Source of the DNA: Methanosphaera stadtmanae
GTDB lineage: Archaea > Methanobacteriota > Methanobacteria > Methanobacteriales > Methanobacteriaceae
NCBI GenBank assembly: GCA_015062825.1
Contig: SUTR01000008.1
Coordinates: forward strand, 4,505 to 60,956
DNA length: 56,452 nt
Direction: 5' to 3'
Within the stretch, counting starts at the first letter, position 1. Each line of letters starts with the position of its first letter. The translations under genes and the position numbers were made by a program. The notes beneath the pieces were generated by a model. The model had not been told where the DNA came from, searched no databases, and saw only the letters and a program-made list of their open reading frames with translations. Shown here piece by piece: positions 9,988 to 18,292 of this stretch.

Positions 9988-10417
9988 TTTTTTTTATTAT
10001 TGTATTGAACATCATTAATTTATCTAATGATATATTTTTTTAAAACTATTGAATAATGCAAATTAATCATCACTTTGAAAGTTAACAATATATTTATTAG
10101 AACATAATATTCTATTAAATTTAGTACTTATTTTAAAATTAACTTGTGATTTTAAAATTTATATCATAAAAAAATAATAAAGTAAAAAAATATGAATGAA
10201 AAATATAAAATTGATTAAAATAGATTATTTTGATAATTAAAGTTTAATTTGTCTTAATATTTTATAAAAACTATAAATAATAGCTTAATCATAATAATAA
10301 TTAGAAATTCATGTGGTTATTGAAATTAAAGAATTTTAGTTAAGTTTTAAAATATGGTTGATTTAACCTGATTTATCAGATGACCATATGGACTTTCAAA
10401 AATATTATGTGATTAAA
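9988..10417. other. Upstream region of the mtaA pair
   Basis: This is about 430 bp of AT-rich DNA between the IS right end and mtaA. Sequences such as tttataaaaactataaataa around 10260-10280 could hold the mtaA TATA box, which would give a leader of more than 100 nt. There is no ORF or clear operator repeat. Because the IS lies immediately upstream, more distal control sites may have been displaced. Confidence 0.4.
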
Positions 10418-11434
10418 ATGGATTTAAATTTAAAAGATAATTTAATAGCAGCATTAACTACAGAAGATAATGAAATTACCCCTGTTGGATCTTTCCCTGC
10501 AACATGTATGATTGAACTTATGGAAAAAGAAGGCGTATCCTGGCCTAAAGGACATACTGATGCTGAAGACATGGCAAAAATTGCGGCAAGTGCATATGAA
10601 CATGTTGGATTAGAAAGTATGGTATTACCATTCGATTTATGTTTTGAAGCAGAAGCATTAGGATGTGAAGTATTATTAACAGACCATGATAACTCATCAC
10701 AAACCACAAACTGCCCATTCACTATAGACGACTTTGAAGCAGACCCTGATTTTATACACAACGCAAGATTCCCTGCAATGATTGAAGCAACAAAAATATT
10801 ACAAGACAAATATGATGATGTACCTATCGTAGGTGCAATGAGTGGACCTATAACTGTATTAGGACAATGTCTTGGTATTGAAGGTGTACTAAAAGATGTT
10901 AACACCAAAGTAAATACAGTTGAAGATGCATTAGATGAAATGACTATGGCATTAACCGAACAAGTTGAATTATACAACGAACTAGGTATGGATGCAATTG
11001 TACTGTATGAACCAAATGGAGCACCAGAACTACTTGCACCACCATTATTCGAACGTTTATTAAACCCATTACACGAAGAATTAACCGATGCATCAGACAT
11101 ACCAATGGTATTACACGTATGTGGAAATTCACTTCCACAACTTGAAAACATGATGAGCTGTGGTTACCAAGGTGTAAGTATAGCAGATGATGTAAACCTA
11201 GATGATGCTCAGGCTACACGTGAAAAACTTGGTTCCGACACAGTTGTATGTGGAAACATATCTGTAACCGATACATTATTCATGAAATCACCAGCAGATG
11301 TTAAAGCAGAAGTTACAACTGCATTAGAGAAAAATGTAAATGTAGTCTTACCAGCATGTATGATTGCACCATTATCTCCAGCACAAAATGTTAGAGCAAT
11401 GATAGAAGCTAGAAATGAATACTTCGGTATATAA
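10418..11434 (+). CDS. mtaA: Methylcobamide:CoM methyltransferase MtaA
   Basis: The protein has 338 residues of the uroporphyrinogen decarboxylase/MtaA family. It transfers the methyl group from the methyl-corrinoid protein MtaC to coenzyme M in methanol-dependent methanogenesis. The zinc/thiol-activating ligands are present as His-X-Cys (His233, Cys235 in LHVCGNS) and Cys314 (LPACMIAP), close to the positions in Methanosarcina MtaA. The ATG at 10418 is chosen over the one at 10388 because it follows a GTGATT ribosome binding site and gives the family-typical N-terminus MDLNLKDNL. A second mtaA-like gene follows in tandem 44 bp later. No mtaB or mtaC gene lies in the window. Confidence 0.9.
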   Translation: MDLNLKDNLIAALTTEDNEITPVGSFPATCMIELMEKEGVSWPKGHTDAEDMAKIAASAYEHVGLESMVLPFDLCFEAEALGCEVLLTDHDNSSQTTNCPFTIDDFEADPDFIHNARFPAMIEATKILQDKYDDVPIVGAMSGPITVLGQCLGIEGVLKDVNTKVNTVEDALDEMTMALTEQVELYNELGMDAIVLYEPNGAPELLAPPLFERLLNPLHEELTDASDIPMVLHVCGNSLPQLENMMSCGYQGVSIADDVNLDDAQATREKLGSDTVVCGNISVTDTLFMKSPADVKAEVTTALEKNVNVVLPACMIAPLSPAQNVRAMIEARNEYFGI

Positions 11435-11478
11435 TTTCCTAACTTTATATTTTTTTAGAAAATCAAATCTCCCCAGTG

Positions 11479-12513
11479 ATGAAAATTAATATTAAAGATA
11501 ATCTACATAATGCATTAACCTTAAAAGAAATTAGTTATTTACCATGCATTACCTTCTCAACAGTAATTCTTACAAAAATCATCAATCAAATGAAAATAGA
11601 ATTTCCTAGAGGACATTATGAAGCTGAAGAAATAGCTAATATAGCATCAATTGGATATGAATATGTAGGATTTGAAGCATTAACGCTTCCATTCGATTTG
11701 AACTTTGAAGCAGAAGCGTTGGGTTGTGATTTAAAAATTAAAAATGATATTTCATCCAAAATTATTAAAACACCATTTGATAGTTTAGAGGATGTTGAAA
11801 TACCCTCTGATTTTATAAACAATGCAAGATTCCCTATAATAGAAAAAGCAACTAATATCCTACATGAAAAATATGATGATAAAGATATTCCAATAATGGC
11901 TTCAATAACTGGCCCATTTTCATTACTTTCACTAATATTTTCAACAAAATCAGATGAAATACTAAAACATTTAAATAATAATATTGTGGGAATAGAAGAT
12001 TCACTTTATACCATAACAACCGCAATACTTGAAGAGATTAATTTCTTTAATGACTTAAATGTTGATGTTATTACCATAAATGAACCTTATGCAACTCCCA
12101 ATATTTTAGATCCTAAATTATTTAAACGTATAATCAAACCATCTTTAGAAGAATTATCAAATAATAGTAATTGTCCATCCATATTACACATCTGTGGAGA
12201 TACAAATTCCATTCTAAAAGATATGCTTACATGTGACTTTGAGGGAATCAGTATTTCAGAGGAAATTAATATTTCTACAGCAAAACAATTACAAGCGGAA
12301 TTAAATACTCCTACCCGTATATGTGGAAACATTTCAACAGATAACACATTGTTTAGAAAAAAAGAAAATGAGATATATCAGGACACTATTAAAGTATTAT
12401 CAAATGGAGTAGATATTTTAAGCCCCGGATGTATGCTCTCACCAAACACTCCTATAAATAATCTTAAAACAATGATCAAAGCTAGAAATGATTTCTGCAA
12501 TTTAAAATACTAA
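11479..12513 (+). CDS. Second, divergent MtaA-type methyltransferase
   Basis: The protein has 344 residues and aligns end to end with the upstream MtaA (shared segments include LPFDLNFEAEALGC, NNARFP and CGNIS). It is clearly more diverged and more Asn/Ile/Lys rich. The metal ligands survive as His237-X-Cys239 (LHICGDT) and Cys318 (SPGCMLSP), so it is probably an active methylcobamide:CoM methyltransferase. It may serve another corrinoid protein (methanol isozyme or methylamine) or be a fast-evolving duplicate. The ATG at 11479 is preferred over the GTG at 11476, which is part of a GTGAT ribosome-binding-like sequence. It is likely co-transcribed with mtaA. Confidence 0.82.
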   Translation: MKINIKDNLHNALTLKEISYLPCITFSTVILTKIINQMKIEFPRGHYEAEEIANIASIGYEYVGFEALTLPFDLNFEAEALGCDLKIKNDISSKIIKTPFDSLEDVEIPSDFINNARFPIIEKATNILHEKYDDKDIPIMASITGPFSLLSLIFSTKSDEILKHLNNNIVGIEDSLYTITTAILEEINFFNDLNVDVITINEPYATPNILDPKLFKRIIKPSLEELSNNSNCPSILHICGDTNSILKDMLTCDFEGISISEEINISTAKQLQAELNTPTRICGNISTDNTLFRKKENEIYQDTIKVLSNGVDILSPGCMLSPNTPINNLKTMIKARNDFCNLKY

Positions 12514-13123
12514 AAAAAATATTATGATAAATCATAACCCCGCCTTAACCTCCCACCATACTAATTATTTTAACTAAAATTATAAATGAGCTCAGAATAA
12601 CCAATAAAAACTTCTAACGGATATAAACTTAATATCCCTTTTTAGAAAAAATAATATGTTAAAAAGAAAATTAATAGATTAAATGTTATACTAAAAAAAA
12701 GAGCAAACCTATTGAATGAAAAATAATATGTTAATTTTAGAAAAATAAATAAAATTGTAAGAAAGAAAATAATGCTCTTAATGAGCTTTTATTTAGGGAG
12801 TTTTTTATTTTCTTTATGTTTTTACAAGTTATATTATGTTTTATTTAATAAGGAGTGGTGAGTTCTATCAGACTTTCTATGAATTTTGTATAATAGGTGA
12901 TTTAATATTTTTAACTATTTATTCACATTTTTTGTAGGAGTAATAGTCTTTTTTTAATTCTTAGATTAGTCTTTATTTTTAACTCTTATGACTAGAAGTG
13001 TTAGAGTGGATAAATTTTTTAGGATTACCTAAACTTCTTAGTCAATTAAATGTTGTACTCCATAGTATATAAAGGTTTTGGTATACCTAAAAATTTTTAT
13101 CTCTAAAAAAATAAATGATAATA
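12514..13123. other. Intergenic region without a recognised gene
   Basis: This stretch of about 610 bp lies downstream of the mtaA pair. It contains two copies of an AAAATAATATGTTAA-like sequence (near 12650 and 12722), a small palindrome tttaggattacctaaa near 13017, and a TATA-like tatataaagg near 13060 facing plus. An SD-like aaggagtggtgag at 12850 opens only a very short frame. I see no convincing gene. Confidence 0.4.
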
Positions 13124-13426
13124 TCAAACTTTTCCAACAGAAACCCAATCATAATTAATAATATTCTCCTTTAAACACCATGTATCATCAAAATCAACAA
13201 ATAACTTACCATTATCTAAATAAACTTCAACAGCACTAGATCCAAAGTATATCCTATAATAATTTTCATCATCAATATCTTGATAAATAACTCCTTCAAA
13301 ACCACTGCTTTGCTCTAAAATAAATGTTAATTCATCCACCAATGAATCAACCAATTCATGATTTAATTCTTTCCCATCCAAATATTTATTTAGAAAATCA
13401 AGTTCTTTCTGTTCAATAAATATCAT
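13124..13426 (-). CDS. Small acidic protein, unknown
   Basis: The protein has 100 residues, is rich in Asp/Glu/Tyr, and has no membrane segment or cysteine motif (one Cys). The predicted pattern is an N-terminal helix followed by strands (EGVIYQDIDDENYYRIYFGSSAVEVYLD...LFVDFDDTWC), as in small alpha/beta proteins. I do not recognise the family. It heads a group of five small orphans (13124-15366) that share Tyr/Asp-rich composition and may be lineage specific. The ATG start lacks a strong ribosome binding site (only a weak gggtgttttaaaATG). Confidence 0.6.
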   Translation of the reverse strand: MIFIEQKELDFLNKYLDGKELNHELVDSLVDELTFILEQSSGFEGVIYQDIDDENYYRIYFGSSAVEVYLDNGKLFVDFDDTWCLKENIINYDWVSVGKV

Positions 13427-13751
13427 TTTAAAACACCCAATATAACAATAAATTCATCCTATAATAATGTGTTTAATGAAAATACTATATAAACATTATT
13501 TAATTTAGTTTAAACTAATAATAAATTATTAAAATGAAAAAATAAAAATAAGAATTTAGGTAAATCAAAAAATAAGATATAAATTAGGCTAATAAAAATT
13601 TGATATGAAATCATTGCATCCATATGAGGATAATTATAATGTTGAAACAATAATATTATAAAATAATGTTTAATGAGATTAGATTCTAAATAAAGTAAGT
13701 ATTAAAAAAATAGTAAAATATAAGTAAATTAAAAACTTAATTTCTTTCCGT
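13427..13751. other. AT-rich gap between orphan genes
   Basis: This gap of about 325 bp consists almost entirely of A/T runs. No ORF, hairpin or repeat stands out. Confidence 0.4.
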
Positions 13752-14054
13752 TTATATATCTAATTTTTGCAAAGTAGGTTCTGTTATTTCCTTGGCAATT
13801 TGATATAAATCTTCAGCTTCTTCTTCTTTTGAATAATAAATTGTATCATTCTGAGGGTTATAATAAGGATAATTTTCCCTTACATATACTGTTATACCTT
13901 TATATGTTTCTTCTATATAATCTCCAGCCTCATCAACTTGATATACCTTATGAGTTTGTCCATCACTATCATCTACGGACATATTATGAACTGAAGATGT
14001 AGTATTAATCGAATTATTTAAATTCTTTATAATACCGTTTAGTCTTGTCTTCAT
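13752..14054 (-). CDS. Small soluble protein, unknown
   Basis: The protein has 100 residues with an Asn/Ser-rich N-terminal third, a central beta-like region with DEAGDYIEETYKGITVYVRENYPYY, and a Glu-rich helix at the C-terminus. It has no cysteines, signal peptide or membrane segment. A ribosome binding site (aggagaatcactcaATG) supports the start. I do not recognise the family. Confidence 0.6.
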   Translation of the reverse strand: MKTRLNGIIKNLNNSINTTSSVHNMSVDDSDGQTHKVYQVDEAGDYIEETYKGITVYVRENYPYYNPQNDTIYYSKEEEAEDLYQIAKEITEPTLQKLDI

Positions 14055-14182
14055 TGAGTGATTCTCCTTAAAATTTAATAATTTATTTATGAGAAGATTT
14101 TTATATGAATATAATATTATTTTTATCTTGATTAATATATAAAATATTGCTTAGTTAATACAAAATAATTTAAAGATAATAC

Positions 14183-14602
14183 TTATTCTTCATTTTCCAG
14201 AAAGTCAATGATAACAGTAGGATATTTTCCAGAAGATTTAACCTTTTTAGAATGATTAACTGACTTACTACTATTTAAAAAAGTCTCAATATTTTTAGTT
14301 TCTTTAATACTGTGTTTATTTTTAGAATCTATTTTTTTATCATCATGATGATAAATAATTTTCAATGAATGACTTTTGTATAAATAACAGTAAAATAAAT
14401 AAATTACATTAATCAATCCAAAACTAAACCATCCACTTACTAATAATATAAGTAGGTGTGTTGTGTACTTTCCATAGGATTTCTTCTCAACTAATACTTC
14501 ATCATCATTAAAAAATGAAATATCATATTTTTTTTGATTATAATACGTTATCAAATAATTAAAATCATCATGAGAATAAACATCAACATCTTTAAATTCC
14601 AC
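14183..14602 (-). CDS. Small membrane protein, unknown
   Basis: The protein has 139 residues. An N-terminal soluble stretch (about 45 residues, Tyr/Asp rich) is followed by one long or two short hydrophobic segments at residues 48-73 (HLLILLVSGWFSFGLINVIY) and a Lys/Ser-rich C-terminal tail. An aaggtgttcaagtgg sequence precedes the ATG. The family is not recognised, and it is divergent from the orphan pair starting at 14698. Confidence 0.6.
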   Translation of the reverse strand: MEFKDVDVYSHDDFNYLITYYNQKKYDISFFNDDEVLVEKKSYGKYTTHLLILLVSGWFSFGLINVIYLFYCYLYKSHSLKIIYHHDDKKIDSKNKHSIKETKNIETFLNSSKSVNHSKKVKSSGKYPTVIIDFLENEE

Positions 14603-14697
14603 TTGAACACCTTACAAATATACTATTATTATATCAATAATCTTATTTAAATATTTGATTAAACAAATATTAGTATAGTTAATGATGAGGAAAAACT

Positions 14698-15021
14698 ATG
14701 AAAGTTACATATGAATATAAATTAAGCAGCCTAGAGTATGAAGAATATGATATTAATCTAAGAGTTGACTATAATACTGAAAATGATTATGATACCACAT
14801 ACTACTTCTTTGATGGTTCCAATTGGCAAAAGGATTTTATAGATTTAGGTAAGTTATCCCCTAAAAAAGAAGAAGACAAAAATCAATTTGATGATTTTAT
14901 TACAAAAGTACATGATTTCATGGTACATGGAAATCTTTGGGAACAACTAAAGGTTATGGAAGATAATGAAGAAATTACTAAAGAACAATATGCACTTAGA
15001 ATCGTTGCAAAAAAATTATAA
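14698..15021 (+). CDS. Orphan protein, paralogue of the next gene
   Basis: The protein has 107 residues, is acidic, and has no membrane segment. It shares a layout with the downstream product: an N-terminal beta stretch with Y-D/V-N-(L/I)-R, an aromatic strand ending F-D-G..W, then Q-(F/Y)-D-D-F-I and a helical C-terminus. The two genes look like an old tandem duplication. Function is unknown. The ATG at 14698 follows gatgaggaaaact, which contains a GAGG ribosome binding site. Confidence 0.65.
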   Translation: MKVTYEYKLSSLEYEEYDINLRVDYNTENDYDTTYYFFDGSNWQKDFIDLGKLSPKKEEDKNQFDDFITKVHDFMVHGNLWEQLKVMEDNEEITKEQYALRIVAKKL

Positions 15022-15030
15022 GGAGAATTT

Positions 15031-15366
15031 TTGTTATTTATGACAATGAAAATAGATTGTATTGCATTAGACGGAAAATATGAAACTGACGATTACCAGG
15101 TTAACATTAGATTAGTTATTGAAAAAATGAATCACCATAAATTATATTCATGGGACGGCCTGGAATGGAGTGATGAAAAAGGTTTAAATAGAGTATATAC
15201 TGATGAAACCAGCCAACTTCAATATGACGATTTTATTAATAGATTATTAAATTTAGAAAAGAAAAAAATGTTATATGAAGTTGCAACATCATTACAAGAA
15301 GATCAAAGTTTCTATTTTGAAAAAGAACGTTTATATTTGTATGTTGAGAAAAAAATTAATGAATGA
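15031..15366 (+). CDS. Orphan protein, paralogue of the previous gene
   Basis: The protein has up to 111 residues. It resembles the upstream product in the positions of its Y-x-V-N-I-R, S-W-D-G..W and Q-Y-D-D-F-I-N segments. Only 9 bp separate the two genes, so they are co-transcribed. An AGGAG site at 15021-15025 lies 5 nt before a TTG (15031) and 14 nt before an ATG (15040). Comparison with the paralogue would favour an even later ATG (15046), so the start is uncertain. The stop codon sits in the loop of a 9-bp hairpin. Function is unknown. Confidence 0.62.
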   Translation: MLFMTMKIDCIALDGKYETDDYQVNIRLVIEKMNHHKLYSWDGLEWSDEKGLNRVYTDETSQLQYDDFINRLLNLEKKKMLYEVATSLQEDQSFYFEKERLYLYVEKKINE

Positions 15367-15391
15367 TTTCTTCATTAATACTATTTTTTAA
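15355..15391 (+). terminator. Hairpin spanning stop codon plus T tract
   Basis: ATTAATGAA (15355-15363) pairs perfectly with TTCATTAAT (15371-15379). The TGA stop (15364-15366) starts the loop. Tctattttttaaa follows. Confidence 0.7.
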
Positions 15392-15427
15392 AAAAAAAGA
15401 AATAAAGATTAACTTAAGGAGTTAATC
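15383..15427 (-). terminator. Hairpin at the aspS stop codon plus T tract
   Basis: GATTAACT (15407-15414) pairs with AGTTAATC (15420-15427), a perfect 8-bp stem touching the aspS stop codon. On the minus strand it is followed by TTTATTTC and a T run. It faces the terminator at 15355. Confidence 0.7.
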
Positions 15428-16730
15428 GTCTTCTATCCCTTGGGAATAATACTGTTTCTCTAATGTTTTTAGCACCTGTGATTACCATTGTTAATCTGTC
15501 AGCACCTAATCCCCAACCAGAATGTGGTGGCATACCATATTGGAATGCATCTAAATATTTACCAAATGAATCTGGATTTAAGTCTTTAGCTTCTATTTGT
15601 TTATATAATAATTCATAGTCATGTATACGTTGTGCACCACTGGATAATTCCAGATCACGATACATTAAATCGAATGCTGTACTTTTTTCAGGATTATCTT
15701 CAAGTGGCATTACATAAAATGGTTTGATTGCTGTTGGCCATTCTGTTATGAAATAATAGCTGCCCATTGTTTCTCCTAATGCTTTTTCAGCTGCACGGTT
15801 TAAATCTTCCCCATAATTCATTTCTACATCTTGACTGTTTACTATGTCTATAACTTCATCATAGGTTACTTTTGGGAAAGCTTCTGATGGAACATCCAAT
15901 TCATGATTAAGATCTTCTAATTCTTTGGTACAATTATTTTGTATATCAGATAAGATATGTTGTATTAAATCTTCTAATAAATCCATAGCATCTTCATGAC
16001 TCTTAAATGACATTTCTGCATCTATGGATAATGCTTCGTTTAAGTGTCTTAATGTATCATGCTCTTCAGCTCTGAAAATTTGACCTATTTCAAATACATT
16101 GTCAAGACCTGTTGCCATCATCATCTGTTTATACAGTTGTGGACTTTGACCTAGGAATGCTTCCTTTTCAAAGTATGTAATTGGGAATAATTCTGTTCCA
16201 CCTTCTGTTGCTGATGCAACTAATTTTGGTGTGGTTATTTCTGTAAAGTCATTATCATAGAAGTAATTACGTGTAGTATGTAACATTTCATTTTTAATTT
16301 TGAAGATAGCACTTACATCATGTTTTCTTAAATCCATAAAACGTGAATCTAATCTTGTATCCATTTCTGCATCTACTTTTTCTGTAGTGTCTAATGGTAA
16401 TGGTAATTTGGATACATTAATTATGTCGATGTTAGATGGTATAATTTCAACACCATTTGGTGCTTTTGCTGATTCTTGTACAGTTCCAGTTAGTGTAATA
16501 ATAGTTTCTTTTCTAGCTGCACGTACATCAGCCATCATTTCTTCAGATAGTTTTTTACTTGGTGCTGTTAATTGAGTTATTCCATTTTTATCTCTGATTA
16601 ATACAAATACTATTCCACCAAGATCTCTTATTTCATGTACCCATCCAGTTATTTTAACTGTTTCTCCTGCTAATTCTGGACCTATTTCGTTAGAATAATG
16701 TGTTCTTTTACATTTATCAAATATTGTCAC
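15414..16730 (-). CDS. aspS: Aspartyl-tRNA(Asp/Asn) synthetase, archaeal type
   Basis: The protein has 438 residues, the archaeal AspRS length. An N-terminal OB-fold anticodon domain (residues 10-110) precedes the class II catalytic core, with motif 2 [14 protein letters not shown] and motif 3 [11 protein letters not shown] followed by a C-terminal [10 protein letters not shown]. In the anticodon pocket, His32 (GWVHEIRD) and Pro91 replace the Trp and Lys reported for discriminating archaeal AspRS. That is the pattern of the non-discriminating enzyme, which also makes Asp-tRNA(Asn) for amidation by GatCAB. The start is GTG at 16730, with AGGTG 5 nt upstream. Confidence 0.93.
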   Translation of the reverse strand: MTIFDKCKRTHYSNEIGPELAGETVKITGWVHEIRDLGGIVFVLIRDKNGITQLTAPSKKLSEEMMADVRAARKETIITLTGTVQESAKAPNGVEIIPSNIDIINVSKLPLPLDTTEKVDAEMDTRLDSRFMDLRKHDVSAIFKIKNEMLHTTRNYFYDNDFTEITTPKLVASATEGGTELFPITYFEKEAFLGQSPQLYKQMMMATGLDNVFEIGQIFRAEEHDTLRHLNEALSIDAEMSFKSHEDAMDLLEDLIQHILSDIQNNCTKELEDLNHELDVPSEAFPKVTYDEVIDIVNSQDVEMNYGEDLNRAAEKALGETMGSYYFITEWPTAIKPFYVMPLEDNPEKSTAFDLMYRDLELSSGAQRIHDYELLYKQIEAKDLNPDSFGKYLDAFQYGMPPHSGWGLGADRLTMVITGAKNIRETVLFPRDRRRLTP

Positions 16731-16836
16731 TGTTTCACCTGTTATATTTTTAAATTAAAATGAATTAAAATAATCATAAATAAATATTATTATCTATATA
16801 TGTTTTTCTTAAATGTTAAATATTACCATTAGTAAA

Positions 16837-16872
16837 AAAAAAGAAAAAAAATATGGTGATGATTATTCATCA
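16837..16872 (-). terminator. Short hairpin at the hisD stop codon plus T tract
   Basis: TGATGA (16857-16862) pairs with TCATCA (16867-16872) around the hisD stop codon. On the minus strand it is followed after a few bases by a run of eight T and further T-rich sequence. The stem is short. Confidence 0.45.
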
Positions 16873-18149
16873 ATATCTTCAATACGTTTTTTAACACTGA
16901 ATGCGTGAGCATATAATCCTTCAGCTTCAGCTAAATTAATAACCATATCTTTAATATTCATTATACCTTCTGGAGTTAATTCTTGAATTGTTGGTTTTTT
17001 AAGGAATGATTCTGAAGATAAACCAGAGTACATTCTTGAACCACCACTTGTTGGTAATACATGATTTGTTCCTGTTCCATAATCTCCACCAGCAACAGGA
17101 GTAAGATTACCAAGGAATATTGAACCTGCATTATTAATTGATTCTAATGTTTTGAAATGATCTTTAGTTACAATTACTAAGTGTTCAGGAGCATATTCAT
17201 TAGTAAAATCAATAGCATCATCAATATTATCTGCTACAAGTATATGACAATACTTAGATAATGATTCTTCTATAATCTCTTTTCTTTTCTGAGTTTCAAG
17301 ATATTTTAAAAGATAGGATATAGTATCTTCTGCAGTTTTCCTTGAAGTAGAAACAAGAATTGTTGCAGCATTAGGATCATGTTCTGATTGTGATAATAAT
17401 TCAGTAGCAATATATTTAGGATTTGCAGTTTCATCAATTAATGCCAACATTTCAGAAGGACCTGCTGGAAACTCAATATCCACATCACCATAGACCAATT
17501 TTTTAGCCGTAGCAACAAATATATTTCCAGGACCTACAATTTTATCTACTTTAGGAATAGATTCAGTTGAATATGCCATAGCAGCTATTGCTTGTGCTCC
17601 ACCAACTTTGTAAATATCAGTTGCACCTGCAATGTATGCTGCTGCCAATATTTCATCACTAATATTTCCATCTTTATCAGGAGGTGTACAACATATAATT
17701 TCTTTAACTCCTGCAATTTTTGCAGGAATAACTGTCATTAAAATAGAAGAAGGATATGCAGCCCTACCACCAGGAATATAACAACCCACCTTATTTAATG
17801 GTCGGATAATTTGTCCGGCCATAACGCCTTCTTTGACATCCATCGTCCAATCTTCTGGAACTTGAGCCTTATGGAATTTACTAATATTATCACGTGCATC
17901 CATCAATGCCTGTTTTAATTTAGGATTAATATTTTCAATACTTTTTTCAATAACTTCGGTTGGTACTTTAAACTCTTGAATGTCTGCTTTATCAAATTTT
18001 AAAGTATAATCATGCAATGCTTTATCTTTATTTAATTTTACGTTATCTATGATTTCTTGTACAGGTTGTAAAACTTCTGTTGAATTCATTTCAATTCTTT
18101 TAGTATATTTTGAAAAATCTTCCCTTTTCAAATCAATAATTTCTAACAA
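16863..18149 (-). CDS. hisD: Histidinol dehydrogenase
   Basis: The protein has about 428 residues, the family's normal length. It catalyses the last two oxidations of histidine synthesis (L-histidinol to L-histidine, NAD+ dependent, zinc enzyme). Conserved segments include GGRAAYPSS, KVGGAQAIAAMAYST, VGPGNIFVATAK, EFPAGPSEMLAL, LLSQSEHDPNA and EYAPEHL, which hold the zinc ligands and catalytic residues. The TTG at 18149 is chosen because a strong GGAGGG site ends 5 nt before it; the TTG at 18164 would lie upstream of that site. It is a lone his gene here, with no other histidine genes nearby. Confidence 0.94.
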   Translation of the reverse strand: MLEIIDLKREDFSKYTKRIEMNSTEVLQPVQEIIDNVKLNKDKALHDYTLKFDKADIQEFKVPTEVIEKSIENINPKLKQALMDARDNISKFHKAQVPEDWTMDVKEGVMAGQIIRPLNKVGCYIPGGRAAYPSSILMTVIPAKIAGVKEIICCTPPDKDGNISDEILAAAYIAGATDIYKVGGAQAIAAMAYSTESIPKVDKIVGPGNIFVATAKKLVYGDVDIEFPAGPSEMLALIDETANPKYIATELLSQSEHDPNAATILVSTSRKTAEDTISYLLKYLETQKRKEIIEESLSKYCHILVADNIDDAIDFTNEYAPEHLVIVTKDHFKTLESINNAGSIFLGNLTPVAGGDYGTGTNHVLPTSGGSRMYSGLSSESFLKKPTIQELTPEGIMNIKDMVINLAEAEGLYAHAFSVKKRIEDIDE

Positions 18150-18261
18150 GTTAACCCTCCACAATTACTAGTTTGAATATTTCTTATTAATTATAATTAT
18201 GTTAAAATAAATTATAAAAATATAATGTATTTGATTAAAAATAGTTTAATGAAAAGAAGAT

Positions 18262-18292
18262 TATAAAAAAATAAGATAAAAAAATATCTTAT
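18262..18292 (-). terminator. Hairpin after the thermosome 1 stop plus T tract
   Basis: ATAAGATA (18271-18278) and TATCTTAT (18285-18292) form an 8-bp stem with a six-base loop directly after the stop codon. On the minus strand a run of T follows. Confidence 0.7.

Noticed and set aside
10405-11151. Long (248-residue) antisense frame over mtaA
   Set aside because: It is a shadow of the mtaA codon pattern: Ser/Ala/Asn-rich, with no ribosome binding site and no family resemblance.
12780-12930. Possible small gene after an aaggagtggtgag sequence
   Set aside because: The frame closes after about a dozen codons, and nothing supports translation.
13124-15366. Toxin-antitoxin or immunity cassette
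   Set aside because: The proteins are small and paired, but none shows a recognisable toxin fold or antitoxin DNA-binding domain. Calling it a defence system would be guesswork.
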